A DNA stretch of 64,000 nt, taken from contig NC_088171.1 in assembly GCF_028769735.1 (NCBI RefSeq), positions 64,966,216 through 65,030,215 of the forward strand, in the 5' to 3' direction. Position 1 is the first letter of the stretch, and every line of letters begins with the position of its first letter. The notes below the pieces were generated by a model. That model had not been told where the DNA came from. It ran no database searches and saw only the letters and a list, made by a program, of their open reading frames with translations. The stretch comes from Zonotrichia leucophrys gambelii. Taxonomy: Eukaryota > Chordata > Aves > Passeriformes > Passerellidae. Shown piece after piece: positions 25,551-39,237 of this stretch. The translations under genes and the position numbers were made by a program.

Positions 25551-28500
25551 AGCTTCTTTCTGGCATCCCAGCCCAGCACCTCCTGGGTTGCCATGTTTGA
25601 GTGAAGAGGTGCTCTGTGAGATCAGAGTTCTCAATAGAACTTAAATTGAAAACTGTCTGTGCCCACTGTGAGATTTCTCCTCACAAGTCCTTACTCATTC
25701 TTATCTTGTAGGGGCTACAGGTAGAAAATAGCATATATTTGGGGAAAACAGTGTTATTGGGTTGAAAAATACGCTTTCTAGGGTTGTTTTGCGTGGGAAT
25801 CCGAGCCAAATCTGTGGCTGAAAAACAGAGCAATTGAAGAGCTTTGGGATTCTAGCTGCATACTGTTGTTCAGAAATAAAGCAATTCTTATTCCCTTGAA
25901 AATGCCTCGTCCTTTGTGCCCTCCTTTCCCTTGGAGATCAGTGTGTTGTGCAGCTTCTGAAAGGAAACACAAGTGCAAGTGCTGTCTAAGAATTGCTGAC
26001 CTACTTTACAGGTGTTTTATTCTTCATTGAATCAGATATGTACCCGCAACAGTACAGGTGGATAAAAATTACATTTCTTTCACCCACTGCCACACAGGTC
26101 AAGTGCAGGAGACCTCTACCCTTGAAGTTTCTACCCCTGGAATATTACTTTAGGTTCTCCTGGGTCTTCAAAGGGATGAAGTCCGAACACAGCTTTGCTG
26201 TGTGAGCTCAGAACAGCATCAGGTAAGGCAGCCTGGGCTGCACTTCTGCCACAGCAGTAGGTGGGCACAGTGAGAGGAACTGCCCATGTTGAACCGTCTT
26301 TCCAGCCCAGGTATCCAGGGTGCAGATGATAAAACAAAGCCTGCTGTGAATGGGGGCTCATTTTCCATTGCACATTTGTGGAACACCTGGCACAAGAGGG
26401 TCCTGGGATTACAGTGTAAATGCAACAAAATCAGGCATTGGGGCTGATGAAGAACACAGCAGATTGGGCTGCCATAATTAACTTTATCCAGCCTGATGAG
26501 CATAATGGAGAAATGTTTCAGTGTTGATCTGTTTTCCAGCAGTTTTTCAGTGGTGGGGAAAGATTCCCAGTGTCCTTCAAGAGCAAGTGGAAAAGCATAA
26601 TAAAATATTACTTCAGCTGCTACTGTACCATAGCTGCATCTTGTCTGGTGCACACTTAGCCCACATGAGTGTGAATGGCATTTTCCAAAAACCCTTTTGG
26701 GAGGGTCAGTTTGCAGCTTGACTGCAGGCAGGACAATCTGGCATCCAGACAGATTGCACCCGATGAGTTACTGCTCTCTGAGTCAGCTGCTTGGGCTGCT
26801 GCTGAGTCCTTGGCTCTTGTGTGAGCTCTGCAGCCTGGGGAGTAATTAATCAGACCTCCATCGTTCTTATGGACCCAGGGCTGGAGCCAGGGAAGCATGA
26901 TGTCAGCGTCTCACATCGTCAGAATTGCTGATTCATTTGATTCATTCTTGCTGCTGCTTTTCAGAATGGGTTTATGGCTCCTCTTTAGCGGCACTTAGCG
27001 CTCACTGACAGGAATATAAAATACTACCCAAGAAAGTACACCAACTCTAAGATGACTGCCTTGAGGGGAGCACTTAATAATTTATTTAGAAGTTTCTCTA
27101 AGGACCTGAGAATCATAAAATACTGTTGGATGAGAAGTTAACAAAAGTACAGTTAGTTTAAATCCTCATTTGCTTGTCATCTATTCACTGTTCTATTGGC
27201 CACGTTGCTCGGAGAGCCTGACCAATGGCCAGTGTGACTGCTTTAATTCATGGGATTACAGCCGAAGTAAATTTGTCTTCAAGTTGGCAAAGGCCTGATG
27301 CCAGCTCTCTGGAAAACTCTGTTACCAGAATTCTCACTAACTTCAAAATGAGAGTGGGGCTGGACTGAAGGAACCCAATTTGGTTATGGGTAGGGTAGAA
27401 CTGCACTACTCAACACTGACTCGGAAAAGTGGGGGTCCTCTATAAGAATGCATTTTGTCTTGAAAGGATCCCAACAAAGGAATTTCATTTTGATCAGGAT
27501 TTTAATTTAGCTGCCTTGATTTTTCTTGTGTAGGCCAAGCTACCTTATTTTCTTAGCCTGTGTGTTCTGTGGTCCTGATCCTTGATGTTGTTGGCAAGAC
27601 ATAAAAACCATCTCTGGTTTGGGCAGAGGATTAACTTAGACTGTGAAGAGGAAATGAGAAGCCATGAAGAATCCATGCCATGGGCTCACCAATAAATAGG
27701 CTTAGGCAAACTCTGATGAGCTAGGCAGGTGGGAGAATATTCTCCTGCAGATTCACTGTTTAGTATATGGTTTGTAGTCTCCCAGGTCCTGGGGAAGGGG
27801 CACACCAAAAATGAACAAATGGGAAAGGCAGCCTTGAGCCCTCTGGGGGAGGTTGGGGAGGTTGGACCAACTGCCTGGTTTGATCATGATACCTTTTGTG
27901 GCACAGCTTTTCCTCTCTGTGCAGCCTTTCCTGAGGGCGGAGCAGTCATGCCAGCCTCTCCAGCTCTACTGCTGCTGCCCCTCAGTGAGCAGAGAGGGGA
28001 CCTGCTGACTGACACAAGGAGTGGGAAACCACTGGCAGAACATTCTCTCCCAGATGCATTGTGAAGCCAGTGTTTGTCCATTCCTGATGCTGGAAAGTCC
28101 AGTTCCACTGCTAGGCACAGCCTTACAGGCTCTAGTAGGGTTTGCCTAGTGATTATAAATAGATGTTTTCAACTTTTGCAGCTGCATATGTGAAAGAGAA
28201 AATGTGACCACAGGGTGCACACAGGGACACACAGGGTGTTTGTGCACTCACTGCTGAATGAAAGGAATGGCACTGCTCACCTCCACCTGCCATGTACTTG
28301 TCTGTGTGTGAAAGGAACTCTCCTGCTCCTTGGCATGTGTCTGTGGCTATGTGTTTCTATACTGAAGTCAAAATTTTGTTTGTGGGCACAGTCTTCAAAG
28401 TCTTCACAGTCTTTGTTTGTGAGCCCAGTTATGTTAGTGTGTCCCTGTCCATAGCTGGGTGCTTTGGTATCTATAGTCAATTCAGTATTTGGGAACATGA

Positions 28501-30332
28501 GTAATGATCTTAGAATTTATTTTAACCACTCATATCAGAAAATTAGGTCAAGTGCATGCTCCATTCATCCAGCACTGCAGGGGTGACACACATTTTCTTC
28601 AGCACAGCAGTCCTTCAGACTTCACTGGGCAGGAAAAGAAGTAGAAATACCCCAGCTGAAAATATTGCAGAGAGATAAGATTAGGAAAAACATTTGCAGT
28701 AGGGTGTGGGCTAAGTGGGTAGGGAAGCTGATGCTTCATAGAGTCATCACATAGAAGGGAACATACTGGAAACTTCAGCTTCTCCTGCAAAGAGATTGTG
28801 TGGCTGGATGTTTATTGAAGAAAATCCTGAAGTATAAAGTGCAGGGGGAGTACTGGTGCTGCTCTGCATAGTGATGGCATGGGAGATGCAGATAGGGATC
28901 TGACACTGCTACTTGTAGGGACGGTGGCTTTTTTTTCCACTGTCCCTGTCACTTGGCGGGCGAGATGTAATTTTTCAGTTTGTAAAGCTTCATGGATCCT
29001 GTACAAATGAGTGCATTAACTACTCACCAGCTGTAGTCTGATGTTTATCTTTTGTCAGTTTTTTATTTAGTACCAGATTACAGCTTGCTAGTTTTAATGG
29101 GGTAGAAAGGGTAGACAAGAGAAATATAAAGAAAATTAACTCTAATTAACAGTCATAAATTTCTCTGACTCAGGAAGCATAAACAATTCTGTGATGGAAA
29201 AGCAAGCTGAAAGAAAATTGAACTGCCTGATTTCCTAATCCTCCCAAAGCCTTTACAACAGCTGGGCATTTAGTTGTTGTCAGCCAACACAAAAAGAAAC
29301 ATATTTAAATACAGATAACAATGCCTCAGGAGAATAGAGATTGATCATAGACTGTGATTGCTCTGTGACTTCTTTTCTGAGGAAGAGAAAGGTATTATAA
29401 TACACTGCAGTGATGACATGCATTTTGCACTAGAAGTTGAATAAAGAAAATGAGAGTAGTTGGGAGAAATAAATGACCAAACAGAGATTTACACTGAGTC
29501 CTAAATTCAATTTAGTCCTAAAACAATTAAAATCCCCTTGAAATCAATGAGTGTTTGCTTGAATAAGGTCTAAGTAGATTGTCTGGGGGATTTTTTTTCT
29601 CAGCCTACCTGAATACTTTGTGCAGGTCTTGATTTTTTTTTTCCTGTATGGGGAAGTACTCAGAGATGTGATGATGCTGTTTTGATGGGGATTTTAAGAT
29701 AAAAAATCAAACAGAAATTTGGGAAAGCCAGCATGGTTTGTCCAATTTACTTTTTCCCAAGCAGTATGAGAGCATGGAAAGCATCCAAGTAGGGCTCAGG
29801 GAATGTAAGTCTGAGCATGTTTCAGATGCCTGAGCAGATAAACTCAAGCTGAGACCCCTGAAGCATTTCCCTGTGGTGTGCACAAGTAGCTGGTTTGTCA
29901 GGGTGTATTTGCACCTTCTCCAGATTTCCCAGCAGTTAAAGGTTTTAAGTAGTTAAAAAATTACTAAGTGCTTCATTTATTTCAGGCTCCAGTGCTGTTA
30001 TTTGCATAAGTGCCTACACAGAAGAGATGAGAATGACATGCCAGGTGGGCTATAAACAAGGAATCAAGCTTTACCCTGTGTTAGGAAAGGGTTAGAGAAT
30101 TTTGCTTTGCCTTGCAAAGTGTGCTGGCATACACAGGAATGCAGGTCTTGCTTGCTTGGCTTGCTCTTAAGTACATTGCCCATGGATTGCGTGGTGCAGA
30201 AACTTCATAGTGCCAAATCAAAGGCCCCAACTGGCCAAAGTAACAGAATAAACACTCAGAAATTTATAAGGACTTACTAGGAAAGCTACCTTCAAGTCAG
30301 CACATGCGGTCTTTGCAGAAGAGGTTCTATAT

Positions 30333-30409
30333 CATGGAATCTTGGAATATCTCTAAGTTGAAAGGAACATTGAGTCCAAATCCCTGCTCCTTGCAGGACT
30401 GCCTGAAGC
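30333..30409 (-). mobile_element. Short CR1 LINE fragment, reverse orientation
   Basis: The + strand shows the antisense start of a CR1 tail: atcatggaatcttggaatat, aagttgaaaggaacattgag and tccaaatccctgctccttgc. Only the last 80 bases or so of the element are recognisable. Confidence 0.75.
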
Positions 30410-30767
30410 TTTCCTATGAAGCAAATGTGAGTCCAGTGTCAAGCACGGAAGAAATGCATCTATTTCAAATGCCATGAACACTGCTACAGAAACATTTATA
30501 TCTGCTGTAATACATGCACAGACATGGCCCCAGTCCATAAACCCTAATGACTACCTCCGTGCAAATAAAATTAATATGATATTAGTACATAATGAAAATT
30601 GATGTCATCATTACAGTCTTCTCTCATTCTGATGAACTGTCCTGGTTCTGCTTAGGTGGCACTTCCTTACCTGCAGGCATCATTATAATCCTTTTGGAGT
30701 CAGCAGGACTATTTTCCCAGCCTAGGCACCATACCTCAGGAGCTCTGTACAAAAAAGAACCCAGCAT

Positions 30768-30800
30768 AGCTTTTTTTACTTTTTTCTTTTTTTTTTTCCA
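30768..30800. repeat. T-rich polypyrimidine tract
   Basis: A run of T with few interruptions lies in the GFOD1 intron. It could be the tail of an unrecognised reverse-oriented insertion, but no element body is apparent. Confidence 0.55.
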
Positions 30801-33800
30801 AGACAAAGCAGTTTTTTGTTTTTCTGTTTGTTGGAAGGTGTTACAGACCACTAGCCCTGCTGCAATCGCTGGTGTGAGCTCATAGCTCATGGTAACCCTC
30901 TTAGCTCTTGAGCCTGATTGCAGCTGTGGCCCTGCACGTGTGAGCTGTGTGTGTCTCCTTAGTGAGTGACACCTAAACTGTGGCTGCAGATGGTGCTCAT
31001 GTGTCAGCAGCAACCTGCCCTTGCAGGTTTTTGTCTCATCATGCATACAGTTATGAAGTTTGATTTAACCTGTGACTACAGGGCAGCCAAGGCAGAGACA
31101 CAACCTGCTTTTTTCCCCAGTGTATTTGAATGTTTAAGTTTTGTTTTCAAAGGAGTTGTGTGAAATATAAGTTCTATCAGTGAGGATACACCAGCCTAAA
31201 AACTGGAATCATTGTGATGGACCAGAGCCATAAATGAACTGAGGGCCTGGCTTTAGTTGTGTACAGTTCAGGGGGTATGTGTGTTTTTACTGTGGAGATA
31301 TTTCCCATCTAATAGTTGTGAAGTGCAGTTTGTCCCTGTTGACTGTAGAATTTAACAGTGCATATGTTCTTTAACTTGATAATATTTTGATGCAGAGGAA
31401 GAGGTGTAGGGTTTGTAAAATCTCTGTTAGCCATTGGTTTGCTGGGGCCAAATGAGCTGCTGCTCATCAGCAGGGCAGTGTATTCCTGCCTCTTTTCATT
31501 TGCTGTCTGTTCCAGTCCCAAAGGAAAACACATTCCTCCAGTCACTGTTATTTTCCTTCACACTTAGAGCTGACTAGGAATACACACATGGCCTGTTAAT
31601 ACAAATCAGATCGTGAGCTGTGATTCACTATGTTGTAGTAACTTGATTTTTTGCAACAGATATGCATATCTGTGATTAACAAAGATTGTCTTGGCCAATG
31701 TTAGGGCTGTGACTAAAGCCAATCTTGTTAGGCATTCATCATCCTGATTTATTTCCTTGTCAAAAGGTTTCTTAAATAAAGTTTCTTCGAAGAAACATTG
31801 TCATGCTATCAATTTTCCCTGGCAGATGTACTGATTGAAATAAATGTATTTTTTCATGCCACTCAAACACTGAATGACAGATCATGCACCAAATACAATA
31901 AATGTAACTGTTGTTTTTATTGTTACTATGATCATTGCTATATCACAAGATGGATGGCAGCAGCATCTCATAAGAGCAGAGACATATCTACATATTAATA
32001 AAAATCCCACTCCCATGTGAAAAGGTTTTCAAATCACCTGTGTGATTGTTTTTTTGAGATGGCCTAGACATCATTCCTCATTTCCAGAACAGAGCAGCCT
32101 TCTATCCAGTTTTCCACTCTTCCTGCATATCTATTCTTTTGTGAGGGATTCAAAAGCTTTTAGCCACTGTGCAGTATGTGATTCACACATCTCCACATGT
32201 AATGCATCACAAAATAGTACCAGTCCCATAGAACAGCCTGTCCCTGCATTGCATTGCTCTAGGCTAATGTACTGTTGGGCAGCTTAATTCTTGCACATAT
32301 CTAACTCAGATACTTTTTCTTAATTGTCCCTTCTTCCTGTCCAGTCTTTGGGTAGAGAAGGGTGCTAATTTTCTGTGAAATCTATTTCTTTCTCCTCCAT
32401 TATTTATTTCTGTTGCAGAAAAGAGGCTAGCAGGGCACACAAAAAATTCAACTCAAGGTGATCCTTTCAGGATGAGCCTCCAAACAGTGGGGATTGTTGT
32501 TGATTCCATTAGGGCTGGCTGTGCAGTTCCAGGAGTGGCAGGAGCACCTCTGGGTTTTTGCACTAGACCCTTGCAGTGCCTTTCTTTCCACCTTGGGAGT
32601 GTTTTTACTTCCAGCTCCCTCTCCTTTCCCTTTCTTCATTTACTCAGCCACCTTCCTGCTTTTCTCTGCTGGATTTCTGCTGATGCTTGCTCATCTGGAG
32701 TGACTCCACTGGCTGCCTTGGATTCCCTAGGGAGCCCCAGGAGGGAAGAAGGACTATGGACTTCACCTGGTCCTCCTGATGCTCATTTTGTCAGTCCTTT
32801 TTCACTGCTCCAATATGCAGATGAGCACAATACCCCTTCTGTCCTTACAGCAGTTCTGTGTCAACAGAGCCAATGAAGATACTTTTGAAACAGAAGAAAT
32901 AATGTCACCTTCTTTTAGGTCTGTGTGTCTCTTTTGTAATCAATGGTTTAGTATGGTTACAGCTCAGATCTCTTAAACAGTCTTCTGGGTTTTCCAGGGA
33001 GTGATGAACTTGGAAAGAAAAGAGAACTTCATTACCAGCCTCTGATTTTCTTCAGACTGTTTAAATATTGGAATGAGTTGATAACTCAGAAAGTTTTTTA
33101 CAGGTCCTGGCAAAATTAGGCTTCCAAATGTTGTATTTTTTGCAAATTCCAAAGAAAGGGATAGAAGGGAATGGTTCAAGTAACTGTGAGGGTTTCCGAG
33201 GTCATTGTTAGGTAAAATACACAGCTCTCGCTGCTGATACACAGTTTGTGTCAAAGATCAGTCTAGCTGTGGGGAACCACAGGCTGGCTCCAGGTGCCTT
33301 CCTTAGTTTCTAAGATGGTTTCTGTGCACAGCTCCAGAGTTGACAATGTGTGTACATGTGTGCAGAAGAACAAACTGCCAGGCATCAATTATTTAAATGA
33401 GAAATAGTGTATTTTGATTTAGGCCATTTATTTTGACCGTGGTTTTTGATAAACTCCCAGGGAAAGGTCTTCCTCTGATTGTGCATAGGATCCAAAGGCG
33501 GCAAGAGCAGCTGCAATGGTGAAAATCTGAGAAGAAAAACTTGCATGTATTTATTTATTGTATGCTTATTAATGATAATGTGGATTATTACCATTTGGAA
33601 TATAGTTTTGTATTAATTTCTTCTTAAAAAAAAAAGTGTTTTAAAAACAAACTATAATAAGTCTGTCATCCATTTGAAATAACCTGGTAAGTGTGCTCTT
33701 TTCACCACTCCAGTATTTTCTGAAACCCTCAGACTGTCCTTTGAATGTTGACAGTTCCTCTTTGCTTTTAGAAAGATTTTATCTTTTTTTTTTTTTTTCT

Positions 33801-36800
33801 GGTGACAAATTTAGCTCAGTTCACCAAAACCTTATTTTTTATTTCTCTCTCTCTCACTCCCCCATCTTGACAAAGAGCAATAGGTAGCAATTGCTAACTA
33901 ATGAATCTTCCTGGTGCCAGTGAAGGATTTGATTATATGCCCAGACTCCAAATAGAGCCCTTTTTTATTTTCTTGTGAATAAGAAGAAGAGAAAATATTG
34001 TATTGGGGCCTCATGTTTTAAGCAGAACATATAGAGGACTAGTCTTACTTCAGCTCAGAGACATAGACTTGTTTTTTAAATTAGTTGGAGTTTTTTAATG
34101 TGAAAATATTTGTTTGAAACAATCAGAGCAGATGGGGAGAAAAAGCTGATGTTGAAGCTTTCAGAATTGAGGATGCCTGTGCTGGTTACAGCCATTCTAC
34201 CTTCCCTGTGCTGTGGGTTCTGCTCGTTTTCAGCTGTGCAGCACAGGGATGGTACAGGACAAAGAAACTTGGGCTGCTGGTAGCCAAGGAGCTTGAAAGG
34301 AGCTTCGTCTGTAGAATGAAGAGATGCAAATTCCAGGAACTGCAGAGTCAGTAGTTAAATTCTTACTGTAGCTCCTCACTCTTTCCCTGCACTTACATGG
34401 AAAAAAATGTAAATACCCTGGACTGTATCTACTCGCCTCTCACTTCTGGGCTTATCTCCAGTTCACAAGGACTTCCTTTTTTAAAAATGAAGACTGAGGA
34501 TTGCAAATAAATCACATGGCTTCCTGAGAGAATTAAATACTGTTAGGTGGGTGACAAGGCATTAGAGCATGGTTATGATTTGACCTTCCAACCTAAAGAT
34601 CTCTAGAGAGATCTTCACTTGAATGGTAGCACAGACAATCTTTTTTCTAATTGCTCAGCTGCTTCTGTAGAGTTGGTTAGACACTGCTTCTTCAGAGAAG
34701 AAGCGTGTTCTTCAATAATCTTCTTTAAAAAAGGCAGACTGGTGCCAAAGTTGTTAAGGTTTGGTTTGGGAGATGGACTTTATGCACTCGTTGGTAGGAG
34801 ATGTGTTCCTCACCTTCAGCTTTGGACTTGGGCTGGCCAGGAGTGAGTATTCCCCAATGCTGGCACCGCTCTCTAAAGCAGAGCCAAGCTGGGAGGCCAG
34901 AGGGAAGTCTGTGTGGAGCCTGAAAAAGATTGACATGTATTTAAAATGTTTGTCATTTTACCTGAGAAGTCAAGAAACCAATGCTCATTTCTTGCCTGGT
35001 TGTGAATTGTACCACTGTATACCAGATTTCTTGATGCAGGTGGAAGAGGTGTGTATTCTTTCATAGGATGAGATTTATCCAACTGTGTTGCTTATCAGCA
35101 TGGACAGATATATTTCACTTTCTTGCTGAAACAAGCTGGCTGCATTTCCCTGCTTTTATGTAATTAATGAAGTTTTTGCTGTCTGTTGTGCTGTGATTTT
35201 CAAAGACATGTGAAACAGCAAAACACGCTGGTAGAATGACAAACAGTAACAATTCATCCTTTCTTAGAGTCTTGTCCAGAAGTGGGGAGGATTAGACCAC
35301 AGCCCCAGACTAGAGAAGAAGGGGGTCAGTTCCCAGAGAAGCCCCCTGCAGCGCCTGCAGTCAGAGCACACCATTCCATGAGATTTCGTGTTGGGAAGGC
35401 AGATTTTCCTTGCACTCTGCTCTCTGTTCTGCCTGATGCTGCTATAGAGAATGGCTCAAAGGGAAGGTGCCTTTTCTTCCTTCTCCTTTAGAGAAGGGAG
35501 CGGAGGGAAGAGAGCAGAAAAGTGGTGTTTCGATCTGCCTTTTTCTCATTCTGGTGGCATAAACACACCAGAGTATTTCTCTAAATTAAATTAAGCAAAC
35601 CTTTTATGTTCTGTCCCTACTTCCAGAAAGCTAATGTGGCTGCTTGCAGATTTGCAGCCACGGAGGAGACAAAGATCTGTAGTGCACACAGACTCAAGTG
35701 CTGAGCAGTGTTATGCTGAAAGAACTGCACAAGCTTTAATAGCATATAAAAGCTTTCTGGGCAGCAAGCAAAAAGCTGTTTAAATCCCTGACAGGGATGA
35801 GAGAATAGCATGTATTATCAGCATATGGACAGAGACAGAAAGTCTCTCAGAACATTTGCATTTTGGATTTGCTGAAATTACGAGGTTTCAGCCTTTCCAA
35901 AAAGGTTGAAATGGTGGAAGGAGTAATTTTAAGGCTTCAATTTCTCCCTGTCTCCATATAAATATTTAGGGCTCTTCCCTTTCCTCTGCACACATGCCTG
36001 AGTTACACTGATCCCACTGGCAATTTTTCTCGAATGTATGGAATTGTATGTAAAATATGTAAAAATCCATAGGCTTCTCTTTCATATTAATAATCATAAT
36101 TTCATACTCAGATGTTAATGATCCCAAGTATTCCTTGCCCCACGTGGCGAAGGACTAACCCCCACCATGCATGGCATGGAACACTCAGCAAAAGATTGTC
36201 CCCAGGCTGCAATTCCTCATGAACACTGATCCTTTTCCTAGCAAGCACATGTGTGGAGCTGCATATCTTGAGACACAGTGCCTGGACAGAGCTCAGATAA
36301 AATGTGGCAGGTGTCTGTGAGGCAGAATGATGCAAGCTGAACTGGAGCAGAACGTGATGCTTTTGTGGATCAGTGGTGAGCAGGTCAGATAATGAGTAAT
36401 ATATATTGGTTCTTTGGGGGAAAATTGCTGTATCAGGAAGGTTTGACTCTAGGGATGTTTTGTCTAAGATTTCCCTTATTTTGCTAACTAATTTGCCAGA
36501 CTGAAATCTCTCTGCAAAGAGTCCGTGTAACTCAAGGATTATTACATTAGTGATTTGTATCAAGTGGCATAGCTGGAGCTACCAGTTTGAGCATATAGGG
36601 CAGGTGGATGAATGCTTTCTCCAATATCAAACAGATGCAGCAAAAAATTATTCAGGGGCAGGAAAAGAGGTGCTATTAGTTGACATTATTGAAAATGTCA
36701 ACTCATTCACCAATAGCCATCTGTAAAGATGAGAGAGAAAAGCAAGAAGAGAAGACACCATGGGCACTGAATAGAAGATTCTTGGCTAATTTAAGAGGAA

Positions 36801-38317
36801 AAATGAGTATTTCTCTACTTTTCTGATTAAGGAGAAGGTAAATAGGAGCAAGTTGAAGAAAGATCTTTCCCTTCTTGTCTGTTAACGGGATGTGACTGCC
36901 ACTTCAGCAATGGCAGCCCTCCCTCCCTCCAGTTTCAGCTACTCAAATAGCAGCAGACAAAGACTGGGAATAGGCAGTGTGGATAAGCTGGTTTGTGAAT
37001 GTTTGGACTGTGACCCCCTTCTTCCAGTCAGGCTGTTAAATATTCATGTAAGTGGGCTCAGATAGATCCCTGCCATCTGTCTGTACTTACATGACTTCAT
37101 CCAAGCAGCTCCAAAACATGTAAAATTTTATACTCTGAACAGCTCTTAAAAGAAAAAGAGATTTTTACCTGAAGGGAACAGGAATGAAAATACAATGTGA
37201 TTTAGCAAGTAAATTTATTCATCTGGACTCATCAGCAAGGACCCAAATTCAGCTCTTTTAAGTGCCAGGCCCAGCCGTAGCCCAAGGCTCTCCAGGTAAA
37301 GGTCATATTTAGTGTCATAGTTTATATCCAGAGTGTTCCACAGTTTACCTAATAGTGATCATTAAGCATTAAAAAATCTCTGTATGTAACTAAGAAGGAA
37401 ACTGGAGATTCTGTCACTATACGTGTGTGTGGGTACAGAATGGAAGTATTTGAGGGGGGGAAATCAGTAATAAGCCCATTATTTAGCCTTCACTGCATCC
37501 AGTTGCACACCTTGATGACCAGATAAAAGGGGACTGTCATGCAAGCTTCAGTAAACAGTGTGCCATATGGACAATTCCACGAGGGAACAGATTGTCACAG
37601 CTACATTTGACCTGTTTTAGAGCAATCCTGACTCTCCCTTGGCACCATGGATGCACTGCTGACATTTCAGCAGAACTGCTTCAAAAAACACTTGAGTGCC
37701 ATTGTCAGAGTAGCGGGGCATTTTAAGAGTGAGAAGCAATTTCTTCATTTTAAATTAAGCAGCAAGCCCAGTTCTTCTCTCCTCAGAGTCTCTTAAAACA
37801 GTCTGAGCAGGAAAGAGGGAGAGACAAGAGTACTGAGAAGACAAAGCCAAGCTTTTCAGTGTACCTGTGTTAAGTTACTGAGTACATGCACTTGTGTCAT
37901 TCATACCCTTCAGGGATTTGAGTCTGAACCTCAGATTCAGCTCACAGAAACCCCTGCATGGGCAGGTTGTCACAGAAGAGATGTCTGTGAGATGGCTGAG
38001 GTGGGTGATTGGTTTCATACCTGCTCCCAGAAGGGAGCTTACTTTTTTCTGTTCAGGCTCTCACCTTTGAGCTCTTTTTAGACAGGAATGCTTTTTGAAA
38101 ATGAAAAGGATCACATTTTCACTGTGGTGCTTAAAAAATTCTTACATGTATTTTGGAAGCATGCCAGAGGGGGTCTTTGTGCCTTGAAAACATTTCAATA
38201 TGGTGTTATTCTTTTAGGGTCTTTCTCCTTGGCTTAGTCTTTAAGAATAGCCTTGAGGCTTTCAGCTTACTCCATTGATAAAACTTTATTGATGATTTTT
38301 TTTTGTCACCATTTCAG

Positions 38318-39237
38318 GCATTGGGAAGAACGTCATCTGTGACCGAACGGCGACTCCCCTGGATGCCTTTAGGATGATGACTGCGGCTCATTACTACCCA
38401 AAGCTCATGAGCATCATGGGGAACGTTCTGCGCTTCCTGCCTGCTTTCGTGAAGATGAAGCAGCTGATCCAGGAGGGCTACGTGGGGGAGCTGCTGGTGT
38501 GCGAGGTGCAGGTGCACAGCGGGAGCCTGCTGGGCAAGAAGTACAACTGGAGCTGCGATGACCTGATGGGAGGCGGGGGCTTGCACTCGGTGGGCACCTA
38601 CATCATCGACCTGCTGACCTTCCTCACCAGCCAGAAGGCCGTGAAGGTGCACGGGTTGCTCAAGACCTTTGTGAAGCAGACGGACCACATCAAGGGCATC
38701 CGGCAGATCACCAGCGATGACTTCTGCACCTTTCAGATGGTCCTGGAAGGGGGCGTGTGCTGCACCGTGACGCTCAACTTCAACATCCCGGGGGAGTTCA
38801 AACAGGACATCATCGTGGTGGGCTCGGCGGGACGGCTCACTGTGATAGGCACTGACCTCTACGGGCAGAGCAACAGCTCTCCTCAGCGGGAGCTCCTGCT
38901 CAAGGACTCCACGCCGGTCAGCAACTCCTTGCTTCCGGAGAAAGCCTTCAGTGACATCCCATCCCCCTACCTGCGGGGCACCATTAAGATGGTCCAGGCT
39001 GTCCGGCAGGCCTTTGAGGACCAGGACGACAGGAGGACCTGGGACGGGAGGCCCCTTACCATGGCTGCCACTTTTGACGACTGTCTGTACGCCCTGTGTG
39101 TGGTGGACACCATTAAAAAGTCAAACCAGCTGGGGGAGTGGCAGAACATTTCAATCATGACTGAGGAGCCAGAACTGAGCCCGGCATACTTGATCAGCGA
39201 AGCCATGCGGAAGAGCAGGATGTCTCTGTACTGCTAG
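38318..39237 (+). CDS. GFOD1: GFOD1 last coding exon (Gfo/Idh/MocA-type oxidoreductase domain protein)
   Basis: This exon encodes the C-terminal ~305 residues of glucose-fructose oxidoreductase domain-containing protein 1 (human protein 390 residues). It opens after a TTTCAG acceptor with the split codon (G)GC, then reads [17 protein letters not shown], and ends SRMSLYC-TAG at 39235-39237. It contains the end of the Rossmann fold (about the first 30 residues) and then the C-terminal alpha/beta domain. Strongly conserved blocks include [53 protein letters not shown] and the tail [15 protein letters not shown]. The first internal ATG (38374) is not the real start, because homology continues upstream to the acceptor. 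The EKP catalytic motif of related enzymes reads DRT here, and the second catalytic motif also lacks its Asp and His, so the chemistry is uncertain. The exon is clearly GC- and CpG-richer than its flanks. Identity is by recognition of the protein. Substrate and in vivo role are not known from the sequence. Confidence 0.97.

Larger units (their letters stand above)
1..38317 (+). other. GFOD1: GFOD1 intron 1 (3' part; left end outside window)
   Basis: This stretch lies upstream of the last GFOD1 exon and ends in a clear acceptor (T-rich tract, then ATTTCAG at 38311-38317). GFOD1 has two coding exons in other vertebrates. The first encodes about 85 residues of an NAD(P)-binding Rossmann start, and I find no such frame or CpG-island promoter here, so exon 1 should lie left of the window. 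The content is AT-rich unique sequence with short chance frames, CR1 fragments (about 1.1-1.4, 6.8-7.1 and 30.3-30.4 kb), an ancient CR1/L3-like piece (about 12.4-12.8 kb), a solo LTR (about 9.8-10.4 kb), a CA microsatellite (about 8.44 kb) and polypyrimidine tracts. I recognise no nested gene. That the whole stretch is intron is inferred from the gene structure. An unannotated non-coding RNA cannot be excluded. Confidence 0.75.

Noticed and set aside
26219..26653. 144-codon minus-strand open frame
   Set aside because: No domain or homology recognised, and other frames overlap it.
36108..36563. 151-codon minus-strand open frame
   Set aside because: No recognisable motifs; the length is unremarkable for a chance frame in 64 kb.
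1..38317. GFOD1 exon 1 within the window
   Set aside because: I looked for the N-terminal Rossmann sequence and a CpG-island promoter in this stretch and found neither.
38314..38688. 124-codon antisense frame over the GFOD1 exon
   Set aside because: It is the shadow of the conserved GFOD1 coding strand in a GC-rich exon.
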